The position numbers and the translations under genes were made by a program. A stretch of DNA of 64,000 nucleotides from Pseudopithomyces maydicus (Eukaryota > Ascomycota > Dothideomycetes > Pleosporales > Didymosphaeriaceae): positions 3,162,001 to 3,226,000 of the forward strand of contig JANTUC010000001.1 of NCBI GenBank assembly GCA_026873275.1, read 5' to 3'. Positions within the stretch are counted from its first letter, which is position 1, and each line of letters opens with the position of its first letter. Positions 22,520-34,297 of the stretch are shown here, one piece after another. Under the pieces are notes generated by a model. That model saw only the letters and a list, made by a program, of their open reading frames with translations. It did no database searches and had not been told where the DNA came from.

Positions 22520-23567
22520 CTAATTGGCGACAGAAGCAAAGACAGGGCTCTTGCCAATGTATTGCTTCCAGGTGGTCAACGGCTCGTCAACAATGTCGTG
22601 GCTTGCATCGAGTTTTTCACCGCCAAAATAACCAGCCACATCAAAAAGCTGGTGGTTTTCCAGCATCTCTTGCTGAAAGCTCTCGGGGAGCCCGAAGCTG
22701 CCAAGTATGCCCTTGTACACGTCACCGGGTAACTGGTTGTATGCGGCTGAAGCGCTGGTCTTGGGGTAGACCTCTTTGAGCTCTTCAACGATTTGGGATG
22801 GGGTGTAGTAGGCGGTGGCGCCGAGGACACGTTGGCCGAGCAACTTGTCGCGGTTCTCGAAGATGCCCTTGACGAATTTTCCGGTGTCGTCCTCAGCGTC
22901 GAAGAGAGGAATGGGAGCGTCTTTTGTGGTAGGCAGGTTGAGAGTCCAGCCGGTCTGTTCGGAGATGGACATGCCGGGCAGGTTGGACATGAAGTAGCCG
23001 GCTAAGAAGAAGGTGGCGGGAATGCCGAGCTCGCGGATATAGTCCTCAACTTGGGCCTTGCTATCGAAGTGATGGACATTGGTGAGCTTTCCATTGGTGA
23101 CTGTTTGAGGTGTTAGTTGAATTCGTGTTGAAGGTGAAGAGTAAACGTACGCTTTGTGACGTTCAAGAGCGAAGACCAGACAAGGTGCTGAACTCCCTCA
23201 GCCTTAGCGGCGTCGGCGACAGCCTTGCCCTGGGTGATTTCAGGTGCAGCATCCATCTTCTCGAGGAAGTTGGTTACAGCAAAGACGCCATAGGCACCCT
23301 TGAGGACGGGAGCAATGGTCTCGGGGGCGTTCAAGTCGGCCTATGATTGTGAGTGGGAGCTAAAAGTGGGAGTGAAAGTTCAAGACCTACAGAGACAACT
23401 TCTGCGCCCAGATCCCTCAGTTTCTGTGCGGAATCTTTGGTGGTATCGCGAGTGACAGCCTTGATGTGGTATTTCGCAGCAGTCTTGGGGTCGGCGAGGA
23501 TGGTTTCGATAACAGAACCTCCCTGCTTGCCGGTGGCACCGAAGACGACAATTGTTTGCTTAGCCAT
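22520..23567 (-). CDS. NmrA-like NAD(P)-binding protein
   Basis: Three exons (23391-23567, 23151-23340, 22520-23100) with two 50-nt introns, giving 315 aa. The N-terminus IVVFGATGKQGGSVI is the GxxGxxG Rossmann motif of the NmrA/atypical SDR group. GAYGVFAVTNF and HLVWSSL are typical following strands. The catalytic YxxxK of classical SDRs is not evident. NmrA proteins bind NAD(P) and act either as redox sensors controlling GATA factors or as reductases. A C-terminal extension (residues 200-315) makes the substrate-binding half. It lies about 1.7 kb upstream of the PKS in the same orientation, so it could be co-regulated, though such genes are common outside clusters. Complete, with no disruption. 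Confidence 0.9.
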
Positions 23568-25737
23568 CGTAGTGGAAGGATTTACTGAGATTTCAGATGT
23601 GAATGTAGATGCAGGTGGAGAAGTAGTGGTTGTAGTTGATGGTTCTTCTTTGGTAGGAGCTGCTGTGGATTGAGGGTGTGAATTGGAGATTCTAGAAGAG
23701 CGACGGAACAGCTATTTGAATGCTTTCATGAACAGCGAAGCCGAAGCGATTTTTCAGCCTGGTGGAGCGAAGATGCAGGCTTCTCGTTCTTCCAATTTCT
23801 TTGTTGTGCGGATGAGGCACGATTGCAAATTAGGTGAAATGCTCGCGCCCTAGCAAAGCCGAGCGTAGTGGTGGAGTACGCATTCTGCGATCGGATTGGG
23901 CGCGTGGGGTGCGTGCCATGCACGTTCTACTGTACCTGGGACGAACCCCTGCCGTGGTTCGTAGTAAGCAGGAGGCTTAGCATACACCGAAAGCGCGACG
24001 GTTCATGTAAGCAGCGATGGGCTGCGTGGTTGGACTAATGCATAGTCCGGACGAGAAACCGCCGACGCCAAGCCGCTATCTGCAAGCCCAGCCACCGTCA
24101 TGTACCCTGGGGACGCGGACCATGTCCTCTCGTTCTCCTTGGTACATGAGAAACCACCGCCGTCTAACCAATAGGGGTGGATAATCGACGTGGTGATGCA
24201 CATTTATCGTTGGTTGTAGGAATGCTCTCCTCAATTAGGCTCCCGCTCGATCACGCATGTGCAGCTGCACACCCTGGGATTTGCTCCATCAGAACCAGAA
24301 CATGACACAGCAGATGCATGTGTATCATGCCCCTGGACGATGGGATTTAGTTTCACTATACCGAGGATCCCTACACAACGTTCTTAATACTTTTTTACTA
24401 CATACACCCATCCAAATCTGCACCTGCATCAAAGACGTCACGTGAAATGGTGTTCGCCCGCCCAAAGTGGAAGATCAGCCTCTGGGACGCTACATGAACC
24501 TAAATTACTGGGCACTAAACTACACCTTCGCCTTCAGTGAATCTGCTGCACTTCGCTGATTATCTTGCTGCATATGCTCGTTCGTCACCTTTGTCAATGT
24601 GGATGTTCGTCTCCCCATGCCGGGCGTATGTACATAACTGCACCTCAATCCATCGCTCCATTTATCAGCTACTGACGCACAATGTCTCGGTCAATTTTAA
24701 TTACTCGTGGGGTCCGTTTATCGAGCATTCCTCACGGCGTTACTGTGCCAATTCTACCTAGGCACGGTGAAGGGAACTCAAGTGCTTGTAAGGGTCTAAA
24801 CCGTTGCTCAAGCGGATCCTCGAGACACCAGCGCCAACTCCTTTTGGAAAGATACCACCAGCACAACCTCATTTTGGACGCCGATTCCATAGCGCAAATT
24901 ACCGTGCCACCACCCTGCCGCAGATGCCTAGTATATCAGAAGCGTCGAACAAAGACCCTGGCTACATGTTCCTCGTCTTTGGAAGTATACATGTATCTAG
25001 GTACAAGATAGGCAGGCGCATGATTAGTCTCGAAATCTTGAGCCACCTACTGACGCATGCGCGCAATGGCCTCTAGGATGGGCCGCCGTTGGCCCCATTA
25101 CTAGGTTCCCTTCTGCCTATACTTTCTGCAAATTGGTAACGGGATGGCTATCCTCATTGATTCGTGATGCATTATTTTTACTTAGTGCGTTCTTCTTTTA
25201 GCAGTGGAGCCGTTATCTCACAAATGGTCCGGACACACTAGGTCGTCTTGGGCCATGGGTAATTGAGAGGTTTGGAACGTACAGTCTCTGTAATTTATTA
25301 TTGTACGTCTCAAAATCATAGAGTCATCATAATACAGCTAGCTGATCACAGCCAGATGTGGTTTGGTGCACTAATTTACGGAACGCGCTTTCTCTTGTGC
25401 AGGGTCCTTGGTCGGCCATTTTACAAGTGCTTATCCACAGATGACGCTATCGAAGTATGGCCGCACCTACGTCAAGCATCCGCTAGTATTGCTATAGAGA
25501 CGCCTGTGAAATGGATCTATCAGGAAGTCGTATTCAAGAGTCAGTGAACTGGAATGCATCATGTCAAACAAGATAATGATTATGCTTAAATAGTCTCAAA
25601 GAATCGAAGGCTGAAACATGCTCAACTAAGTGAAGAGGAAAGAATCCCTAATTGTCCTGTCAAGAGAAAAGAACGATATGACCACAAAATCTAGAACCCG
25701 CATTCCTGCTCAAGAAATCCATAATTTGAAACACAAT
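23568..25737. other. Gene-poor stretch
   Basis: The first few hundred bases are the NmrA-like promoter. The remaining short frames on both strands show no domain, signal peptide or splice coherence. No tRNA or transposon ends were found. Confidence 0.45.
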
Positions 25738-26904
25738 CTACTCTACCGAAACATCACCCTCCTCGTGCATGACCATATCACCTTGTCTAATGGTGGCTGG
25801 TCGGTCAAAGACTTTGAACTTGGGCGGCCCTGGGGTTTTACGCATCCAGTTCACCCACTGCTTGATATCGTCTTCGAACTGCTTCTGCTTAGGCTTCAAC
25901 TCTTTCTTATCATCTGGGATAGCAGTCTTGTGTGGCCATCTGACCGTGATCTCCACAGGTCCAGCCCAAGAATAGACGATGTCAGAGAACTCTTTGAACT
26001 GGTCGTCATACTCCTTTCCTGTGGCACTCACAGCGTTGATGTGTGCCATGGCCTTCTTGTTTGTAGCGGTATCGAAACCAGAGATTGCAATGCAGTTGAT
26101 AACGTGCCAAGTCTTCATAGAGTCTGTAGCACCTCCTTCTAAGGTTTTACCTTCTGGAACGGAAATGGAGGCACGCTTTGCGAGGGCATGGGTTGCAGGC
26201 TCAACGGCGCTGGTGTCCGAGCGACGTGCTACGACGGATGTCTTTGGCGGGCTCCAGTGTTGCTTTCCCTTGGGATACTTGGTGAATTCGAGTTCTTTCG
26301 AGTTTGCTTTGCAGCAGCCAGTCTTTGGATCTTTCTCCTTCTTCGTGCACCTCTTAGGGGCAGTCTTAGGGCACTGTGTTGGCTTGCAGCAGCCTTTGGC
26401 ATTCTTCTGTGCCTTGGTGCATGTCTTGGGCGCATTCGCTGGACACTTCTTAGGCTTTCCTTTCGGGGAGTGCTTCTTCTTCTTCTTTGGGCCTCCCTTT
26501 GTGGGTCTCTTCTTAGTCTTGCCTGTGGTCTTCTTCTTCTTCCTCCTGGTAGTCTTGTTCGGGACATCATTGGTGGATCCTCTGCCGTGACCCCCTCTTG
26601 TCCTCCGTTTAGATATTTCGACTGCCCGCTTAGATCCCGAGGGCTTTACCTCAATGGCTCCGAGGTTGGTATCATGCAGATCCTTCACCACTAAATGGCC
26701 TGATTGATGAGGTATGAACACACCCGCTTGAACAGACCGCTTGTCGTTCGGCTGGGAAACCACCAATCTACACAGAGTTAGATCTGGTGTCGTTTGAAAT
26801 AATCATGTCTTTACTTACTCATCTGTCACAGGTGCAGTAAGGCCTACTGTAAAAAGCCCAGCTGCAACTAGATAAGCAGCGAGCTTGCCGAGCTGCATCT
26901 TCAT
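25738..26904 (-). CDS. Secreted Lys/Cys-rich preproprotein with CheD/CNF-like C-terminal signature
   Basis: Exon 1 (26819-26904) encodes a signal peptide (KLAAYLVAAGLFTVGLTAP). A 45-nt intron leads to exon 2 (25738-26767), for 371 aa in all. After the signal come basic stretches with dibasic sites (DKR, SKRR), a long Lys/Arg/Gly/Pro tract (residues ~85-135), and two copies of a Cys repeat, CPxxAPKxCTK...GCCK (137-156 and 161-181). A KR site at 226-227 (HALAKR) could release the last ~145 residues by Kex2-type cleavage. In that part Cys254, Asp261 and His271 sit in NCIAISGFD...AMAHI. The Cys-to-His spacing (17) and the Asp at +7 equal those of CheD deamidases, a fold shared with CNF1-type glutamine deamidases. 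This match is by eye; the function is inferred. A surface-bound or effector-like role is possible, as is an unrelated fold. Confidence 0.7.
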
Positions 26905-27964
26905 GCCGGCTAATGTATTCCCCAAGTAATTGTTAAGTGTCGATTTCTATTCAAATGCAGATAAAAAAAGCAGCTCCAGGCTGAGTGTACGAGTCTTGGG
27001 TCCTATGTAAACGATTGTGGGAGACGAATGTCTAATTGCAATACAGAAAGAATGTGAGAAGCGAATGTATGGAGTTACAATAGCAAGAACGTAATGAACT
27101 TGAATGATTTATACGTTCTTGGAGATAGATCTCAAATCACGCATCCTTCTACTCAGTTCCATGACTGCTTCCGGACTTCGTACAGCTATGGATGGAATCT
27201 CCGTTGCTGTACATACGACTCTGCTTACGTGAGTCTGGAGGCACTCTCAAATTAGCTCACTCAAACTATGTTGATATATGCCTAGCTAGTAAATCTTTGA
27301 ATGAGTTTTTGATAAATGCAGTCTGTAAATTGTTTTTTTGCGCGGCAGAAATCGAGCGTGCCATTCGTCACATACATGCACTGGGTTATTGAGTGGTTGT
27401 GGATACTCAGTGATCTGACTGAAGCCTGGAATCATTATGTATGTACAAGCGTCGTACGCACCTTTAGAATGGAATCCTGACGCATTTCGCGTTACCCGAC
27501 TGCTCGTTTTTCGAAACGGTCGTTCATCCTTCCCGATCATTCTGACATCTGGACGCAACCATCGGTAATGTAGTGCGGTCTCAAAGTCCTTCGCCCGGCG
27601 AGAAAGGGGTCACCCGGGCGGATAAGCGAGGCTAAGCCTTGTGGCGCACGTGCTTGTCCCTAGGCCCACAGCGCACCCATGCAGCTGCACAGTGCACACG
27701 TTTTGTAGAAACCCGAATCCACTTTGTAGTCGTTCGTCCCGGCCTTGCTTGCGCTTCAACTCTGCTCTGCAGTATCAAGAGCACTCGAGCTTATATTGTT
27801 ACCTATTCAAGTAAGAGACACCACACGTTGTTGCTGCCTGAAAATTACAAGCGCATCTAGAGAGATTGAAGCTTTACTGTTCAATTCAATACGCCTGAAT
27901 TCCCTTATCATTCGAAATTCTGCTCCATCTCTTGCCCTCTATCACTAGCACCTCTGCTTTGATC
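26905..27964. other. Intergenic region between divergent genes
   Basis: It holds the promoters of the secreted protein (minus) and the 2EXR gene (plus). A TATAAAT-like sequence reads on the minus strand near 27105. No gene recognised. Confidence 0.5.
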
Positions 27965-29427
27965 ATGGCAGCACCTTCGCGGCCTCCGTGGGAGAAGGAG
28001 CAGAGACCAGAAGCTGATGCAATTTCACGCCCGCCGTGGGAGAAACAAAGAGACTCTACCAACAGTCATGAATTGGAAAGAAGAAGCGGTTCCGATGGCT
28101 TGTTAGACTTTGAGTTCTTGAACGAATCACTGACAACGATTGCTGAGGCTCCAACATCCTTTCATCAGTTCCAAGAATTACCTCGTGAATTGAGAGAAAA
28201 TATATTCGAACTTAGCCTTCCAGAGCAAAGGATTTTAAGGCTCAAGATAGTTGGAAACAGTGGGACCCATCACTGCGGATACAACAGAAGGAACGATTTA
28301 GGCAACATTGTTAGCGATGCCAACTACCATGTGCGCCTCGAATCAACGAGTATCAGCTCACCACTACTATACGTGAGCCACGAGGCGAGAAGAGTTTTCA
28401 ATCGTGTTTATCGCGTGTGCATTCCCCTGTCCCCTAAGCACCTCCCGACCGTCGGCGGAACGTCACCAACGGTGCACACGACAGACTGCGCCCCGCCCCG
28501 GCTGATGTTCAGCCCAGAACGAGATACGATATCGATTTGTATCGATAAGGAAAAGGAAGAACCTCACTTTGCCGACTTCATACATGACGTGCTAGCGTAC
28601 GATCCTCAACACAAGGGAATTCTCCACTTGGCGGTTGCCGATACACATTTCCGAATCGTTCTGCCCAAAGGTCAGTTTTTGTCCCCAACACTTACATAAA
28701 TTAAAGATTCTTCTTCGAATGACACTGCTTACCATCTAATTCAGTGCATTCCAATTTACATAGCGACGCACGAGCTGCTTTGACTTCCACTTTGAAGGGT
28801 CTAAAGAGTGTGCGTCTGATCCATCTTGTGAAAAAACCACGGGAGATGTTTTCCACTTTGATGTCGAATTTTCCGGTCCCGCTCGAAGAGCTTGAGATAC
28901 CCAAGGACCTGGTGCGCGTCAATCGGGCATATCCTTTATGGTCCAGTAACGCTTCCTATTCGATCTTGCCAGCCGATCCTCGCCCAGTGTCTCGCTACCT
29001 TGATCTGGTAGACTGCGGATTTGATCCTTGTTACCTCATCCTTGCCTGGCAGGTGTTCGAAGCGGCTTTCAATGTTCCGCCCACTCCTTCAGAGAAGATA
29101 CGCGTGGTTATCGCAATTGATAACGACTTGGCAACCATTGATCAAGCACGCCGATTCCGACAGAAAGAGGAGCTCAACTTAAACACGAGGTGGGGAGAAG
29201 GAGGATATTACAATAAGGAATTTCCGGAGTGGAAGAATCCGGACACGGACGAAGACATTGAATTTTCAAAGAAGCAGAACGCCATAGGTTTCTGGTCGAT
29301 ACCACTTGAGGCATTTGGACCTGTACCTGAGGCATCATATGAATGGCATCAATGGCAGATGACAAGAGTCTGTAACTTCAAAGACATGGAAGAACAGATC
29401 CAGCTTGGCTTATTCCATATCAGCTAA
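27965..29427 (+). CDS. 2EXR-domain protein
   Basis: Exon 1 is 27965-28670 (start MAAPSRPPWEKE). A 74-nt intron (GTCAGT...TTCAG) leads to exon 2, 28745-29427, giving about 462 aa. The N-terminus holds a short repeat, SRPPWEKE / SRPPWEKQ. At about residues 62-85 is FHQFQELPRELRENIFELSL, the hallmark of the 2EXR domain, a module widespread in Pezizomycotina and distantly like an F-box. LLYVSHEARRVFNRVY follows, as is usual in these proteins. The C-terminal half ends in a W-rich stretch (YEWHQWQMTR). Function is unknown; it is probably nuclear or cytosolic. It is intact. An upstream in-frame TTG is not a credible start. Confidence 0.85.
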
Positions 29428-30718
29428 AATGAGTGGCAGAGATCGAGGAATTGAATAGTAAGAATTAGGTCATTCAGTTTTCAATACAGTTTCAGTAAAT
29501 TTAGAAAAGAGCGTTAGCTTTGTTACATTCGAGCTTTGATGTACCGGGAATTGTTTATCTGATCGGGAACGTAGAATTGGCACGGACTGGTTGCCTCAGG
29601 TCAATTGGTTAGCTGAGTGCTCCACCATAGTGGGGCTTCCCGGGACAAAGACCATCCTCTGCCGAAGGAGCACATCTACATACAATACACGAAGAATACA
29701 TGCATCTCAGGGTCCGCGCTACATTGCTGCATATGTAGAATCTCGATCGTAGGAGCGCTATGTGCCACAGGAGCAATTCTGCTACAATTGTATTGGTGCA
29801 AAACGTGATAATACGGGTAATTAAGTCTGCAGCGTAAGCGATCATGCATAATGTATGCAGCACTCCTGGCCTGGTTGTGGCTTGACAGGAACGTTAGAAC
29901 ATCAGTTTACCGGCAGGTATGCAGACAAGATCTGGCCTGAAGTTGAGGCGGTCGCATCGGAGTGGACACCGCGTGGTTGAAGATATCGGACTGAGCATCT
30001 TACACGCATACTTAGTGCTTTTTAGTGTTCTCAAAGGGTGTTCAGAATCAATGGTACCTACCTAAGTACTGCAATCGCGTTGCTCAAAAAGGAGGCGCAC
30101 CAGTGTGGATGTTTCATAAATGGTTAGAGTATCTAAGTCGGCACAGTGACTAACGAGCTTTCGTGAGTCAGAAGATTATGGTTTTGGGAGACGCCGGTTA
30201 AGCGTCGGGCGAAGCAAAAGCTGACTGGGACTGGGGTTGGTGTTGTCAGACTGCCAACTCGGCCTCGCGCGACATTACATAAGACACTAGCATTATGATG
30301 TAGCGTGGCGGTGTTTTTCTCATAGGCCGACGCCGAGCAATTATGAATCCTGTTCGCTTAGGACGCGTCGCTTGGGGGGGAACGCTAGCAAGGTCTCATC
30401 TAGGCATGCATGCCTGTACAAGAAACATGGATACTTGGTATCTCGGTGCTCGCGCTACTTTTTGTAATGCTGCTTACCTTACTGCTGCTTGCGTACTGGT
30501 GGAACGGTCTGTGCAACGGACACGATGCTTTGGTAGTGCTGCACGCGGGGGCGTGGTCACGACACGGTTACCCAGCTTCGTAGATATAAAGACATCCAGT
30601 ATCTTCTCAATATCCAGACACTTCAGAATCAAAGCACTACAGCCATCTACATCTTCACATTAGAATTGACACTTAAAGTTTACATTGAAAATCTACATTC
30701 AAGATCACCACCACAAAC
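29428..30718. other. Intergenic region
   Basis: No supported gene. The right end is the promoter of the reductase at 30719. Confidence 0.5.
30585..30591 (+). promoter_or_regulatory. TATA-like box of the MDR reductase gene
   Basis: TATAAAG lies 128 bp before the ATG at 30719. It is followed by C/A-rich leader sequence typical of fungal 5' UTRs. Confidence 0.45.
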
Positions 30719-31765
30719 ATGTCCAACCAAGCTTCTTGGATTCCAGCCGCTACTCAGACTGTGTCTGTTGGCCCAGCTGATACCTACACCCCAGGCCCTG
30801 GCGAGCTTCTTGTCAAAATCAATAGCATTGCCTTCACACCCATCGAGGGCAAGATACAAAAATTTGGCACTCACCCTATTCCATACCCTAACATTCTCGG
30901 CACTTCCTTTTCTGGAACCGTCGAGTCCGTGGGTGAGGATGTCACTGGTTTTGAGAAGGGCGACCACGTCGTTTCTATCCGCTCAGGGAAGACACTCGGC
31001 GACCCCCGCTTTGGCGGTTACCAAAAGCTTGCCCTTGCACCCGCCAGCTCCACTTCCAAGCTCTCCAAATCGGTGCCATTCCATAGCGCTTCTGCTACTA
31101 TCCTCAATCTCGCTGCTATCACTTCAGCTCTGAGCATTCATCTCGGCCTCGACCGACCTTCCCTCTCCGGCACACCCTCGGCCAAGGGCAAGAAGGTCCT
31201 TATCTACGGTGGATCCAGCTCTTGCGGTGGTCTCGCTATCAAGTACGCTGCTGCTGCCGGCTACGAAGTCATCACCACTTCTTCCAGCCGTAATAAGGAC
31301 TTTGTTCAGTCTCTCGGCCCAGCCCACATCATTGACCACGAACAGAAACTTGACGACGTGGTCGCCGACTTGAGAAAATTTGGACCTTACGATGCCGTTC
31401 TTGACACCATCGGGCTTCCAGAGCCCACCGCCATCTTGGTTGCCTACTTCGAGTCATTGGGTGGTGGTTCCTACAACTCTATGATCCCTCCTATTCCTGG
31501 GACGCGAGACATTCCTGAAAATGTCAAGAGGAATTTTGCGCCATACAACTTCGCGTTTGAGGAACCACAGCACAAGGAATTGGCCCGGTGGCTGTATGAG
31601 GAGTATCTACCCCAGGGTCTTGAGAGTGGCCTGATTGTTCCGACTAGGCAGCACGTTCTTACTGGTGGATTGGAGAAGGCACAGGATGCACTTGACTTAA
31701 TGAACGAGGGAGGTATTAGTGGCAAGAAACTTGTTATGGATCCGTGGGAGAGCACTAGCGCATGA
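30719..31765 (+). CDS. Medium-chain reductase (trans-enoyl reductase / quinone oxidoreductase-like)
   Basis: 348 aa without introns. A GroES-like N-terminal half (GPGELLVKINSIAFTPIEGKIQ, residues 24-47; GTSFSGTVESVGEDV, 61-75; FEKGDHVV) is followed by a Rossmann half with the cofactor loop VLIYGGSSSCGGLAIKYA (~160-177). The zinc-ligand pattern of true alcohol dehydrogenases is absent. The protein therefore belongs with zinc-independent MDRs, whose fungal members include stand-alone enoyl reductases that partner lovastatin-type PKSs, and ToxD-like proteins. No reducing PKS is in the window and the local PKS is non-reducing, so a general aldehyde, quinone or enone reductase is the safer reading. 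Intact. NADPH dependence is a family-based guess. Confidence 0.88.
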   Translation: MSNQASWIPAATQTVSVGPADTYTPGPGELLVKINSIAFTPIEGKIQKFGTHPIPYPNILGTSFSGTVESVGEDVTGFEKGDHVVSIRSGKTLGDPRFGGYQKLALAPASSTSKLSKSVPFHSASATILNLAAITSALSIHLGLDRPSLSGTPSAKGKKVLIYGGSSSCGGLAIKYAAAAGYEVITTSSSRNKDFVQSLGPAHIIDHEQKLDDVVADLRKFGPYDAVLDTIGLPEPTAILVAYFESLGGGSYNSMIPPIPGTRDIPENVKRNFAPYNFAFEEPQHKELARWLYEEYLPQGLESGLIVPTRQHVLTGGLEKAQDALDLMNEGGISGKKLVMDPWESTSA

Positions 31766-32146
31766 GGAAGGAAACTTTGATAGGCGCCGGGAAAAACTAT
31801 AGAGAATAATAATATTTTGTCTGTCACATAACTTTCTCGTTGTGGAATAAAACCTCTATATGCAGATCATGTTCTAGAGCTGACCCTATTGAAGTTCCAC
31901 AAAGAGATGAGTTGGTGAGTAACCAAGAGACAGTGACCGCTACGTCGAGTGTTATGTTCTTAAACACGGCCGCTGTCTCTAATACTCTCGACACGTGCAC
32001 ATGGCAGTACTGCCACCCCGACTCCGGGAGCTAGCTTATAAAGGGGGTTTGGAGCTACCCCAATAGCTAGTGTTGTGAAGACTTCAAGTCAGAGACAAGA
32101 TTCATCTTTTCGTTACTGCGGTCGACTTCAGTTTTTCAAACCAACT
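31766..32146. other. Short convergent intergenic region
   Basis: It lies between the 3' ends of the reductase and of the minus-strand membrane protein. It contains a TATAAAG at 32037-32043 in plus orientation that has no matching downstream gene. Confidence 0.45.
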
Positions 32147-34297
32147 TCAGTAAATCTTGTTTGGAATCACCCTTCGCACTCTACCCAATCGAGTATCTGG
32201 CTCATTCGGAAACACCAACGCTAATTCATTCTTCCTGTTGACCCTAACTCCGACAGTCTTTTGGAAGGTCATCATTGAATCCGCACCAGCTGATACATTT
32301 TTCAGACCTTTCGGCCTTTCCGATTGAAGAGCGAGGAGTATGAGTTCGATGGCTGTGTTCCATGATGTCGATGTATATCCCACGGTCAAGATATACAGTA
32401 TATATATTACAATCACTAGACAATAGAGTGAGATAACGACCATGGACAGACGCACAGAAATTGGCGTCGGGTCGTAACCGTATCCATACTGTATTAGTTT
32501 GAAGTCAAACGATGGATAGCCGCCTTCTACCACGCCTGAATAAAAATTTGTATCGAGAGCATTGGCGAGAGTATTAACGAATATCGATGCAAGAATAGGT
32601 TCCACGGGGTTGTTATTCTGAAAGGCAAGTAGGTTGGTGAAGCTTCCATTGTTGAAAGATGTCATAGAGCTGAGGTCCATGGTGATTGGTGTTCCATGAT
32701 GTATTGGATCAAATCCTGCGTCTATTACCAGAGGTGTTTGTGCAACAGGTGTTTGATCAGAATACAGAATATCATTCGTGGACAGTTTCCAGAATGCCTG
32801 AATGTTGCAGGTGATGAGTTGATAACATTCCTGTGTTGCTTGTCTATTTCCATCTGAGAACATATTCGCAGCAGGGTAAGAATTATAGCTGGTGAATTGA
32901 CAAAAGTCAGTACCATTTTGCCATGGTGTAAAGAAGGCTCCGATGAGTGCGGATGAATTGGGTTCTGGAGATGGAGACCAGATTGGAGGTAGTGAACGCG
33001 ACATGAGGTCTGTTGCATTTTGACGCAGTAGGGTTTTTAAGAAATCACTCGCAGTAAACAGAGTGGCTTGGCTCCTACCATCATCCTGGATGTAGGAAAC
33101 GTTTGTTTCAGGACCAATGGAGAACACCGGCAGAGTACATTTGGTCGTTACTACCGGGTGCGAAATATCGACAGAGATACTTGCGTTTCGTGCCTGTTCA
33201 GAATACAGTGATCGCATATGTTTCACGACAAACTGTGCTGGCATTGACGCAGTTGCTGAGAAAAATGCGGCGTTGCCTTGCAGATCTGATTCGGGCCCCT
33301 TTCGGTGCCCTATGGATATCCGTATCTTCCTGGGGCTATTGGACAGGTCGGAGTTGTATACTATTTGTTCATAACGATTGTTTTCATCTCCAGGAGGTAT
33401 GTATTTACTTTTTGGGTAGCCAGCTACAGTAGAGTCGCTCTCGGTAGTCCACGCAAAGCTATCCAGATTGCTGTATGATATTAGTGCTTGGTTTGCTACG
33501 GGCAATAGGCAGAGTTTGGCTTACATTTTCGCTTTAGAGGTCAGATTTATTTGGCGTGGAAATATGGCTTCTTCTGTGGGAATGGGAGATTGCTTAAATA
33601 CTGTGACTAGTTGCGGCATGTTTGATCGCGGTATCATCAGCGTTGCAGTCGAAGGCCCGACGACCGCAGTCAACATGACCAATAGAGGGATGAGCGTTAC
33701 GAAGATAATCTTCCGTGACGAAGGTATTTCTCGCGATGTGATTGAGGAGAAGAAGTCCAGAGACCACAGATAGGAAATTTGATACGACTGAGTTGCAGCT
33801 GAAAGAGCTCCCAAGGGTAAGTATCCGTTAATCAGTTGTTGTCGAATGATAGCAAGCACGACTTCTGCAATCGAGGTTTGCATGAGAAGCTCGTGGAACT
33901 TTGCGACGAACTGCAACCATATAGCGCTGGAGAAATCACTTCCTATGAAGAAGAACGACCAATTGAGGATCAGTAGAACGATCGCGCCACTCAGCGGTAC
34001 CATATGAAGCATCACATGATAGAGAACCGACCAGTGTCGGTTATAAATTGCCACTTTTCGGCGTTCGGTTGGTTCTCTCCAAGCAATCAAGTAGCCTAAT
34101 ATCTGAAGCCTGAGACAACGGAGGTAGTCGTACACGTTGGAATCGGCTGGTGCCTCGCGCGGTTTTGAATCCAGATCGACGCTTTTGGCATTTTGCCTAT
34201 ATAGTTAGCTTAAACTTACATGCCGCTGTAGAAACACTGCATACCCTTCACTGCTTTTTTCTTTACGCTCCGGCAAAGGGGTTTTCGAAAGTTTCAT
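32147..34297 (-). CDS. Large polytopic membrane protein with extracytoplasmic domain (DUF3176-like)
   Basis: Exons 34245-34297 (MKLSKTPLPERKEKS), 33525-34196 and 32147-33470, with introns of 48 and 54 nt; 682 aa. The N-terminal part carries the motif YNRHWSVLYHVMLHMVPL. Helices follow (SGAIVLLILNWSFFFIG; AEVVLAIIRQ), then KIIFVTLIPLLVMLTAVVGP. A ~330-residue domain with many Asn/Thr and several Cys comes next, likely outside the cytosol. A final helix (VVISLYCLVIVIYILYIL) precedes a basic tail. RHWSVL, the LQF.AK.HEL segment and ISYLWS are shared with a large uncharacterised fungal membrane family. No catalytic motif was seen. The first exon is only 53 nt; its start is supported by frame continuity through the intron with branch point GCTAAC. 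Confidence 0.78.

Noticed and set aside
26188..26694. Long plus-strand frames with hydrophobic content opposite the Lys-rich protein
   Set aside because: Antisense shadow of Lys/Arg codons, which read as Phe/Leu/Pro-rich on the other strand.
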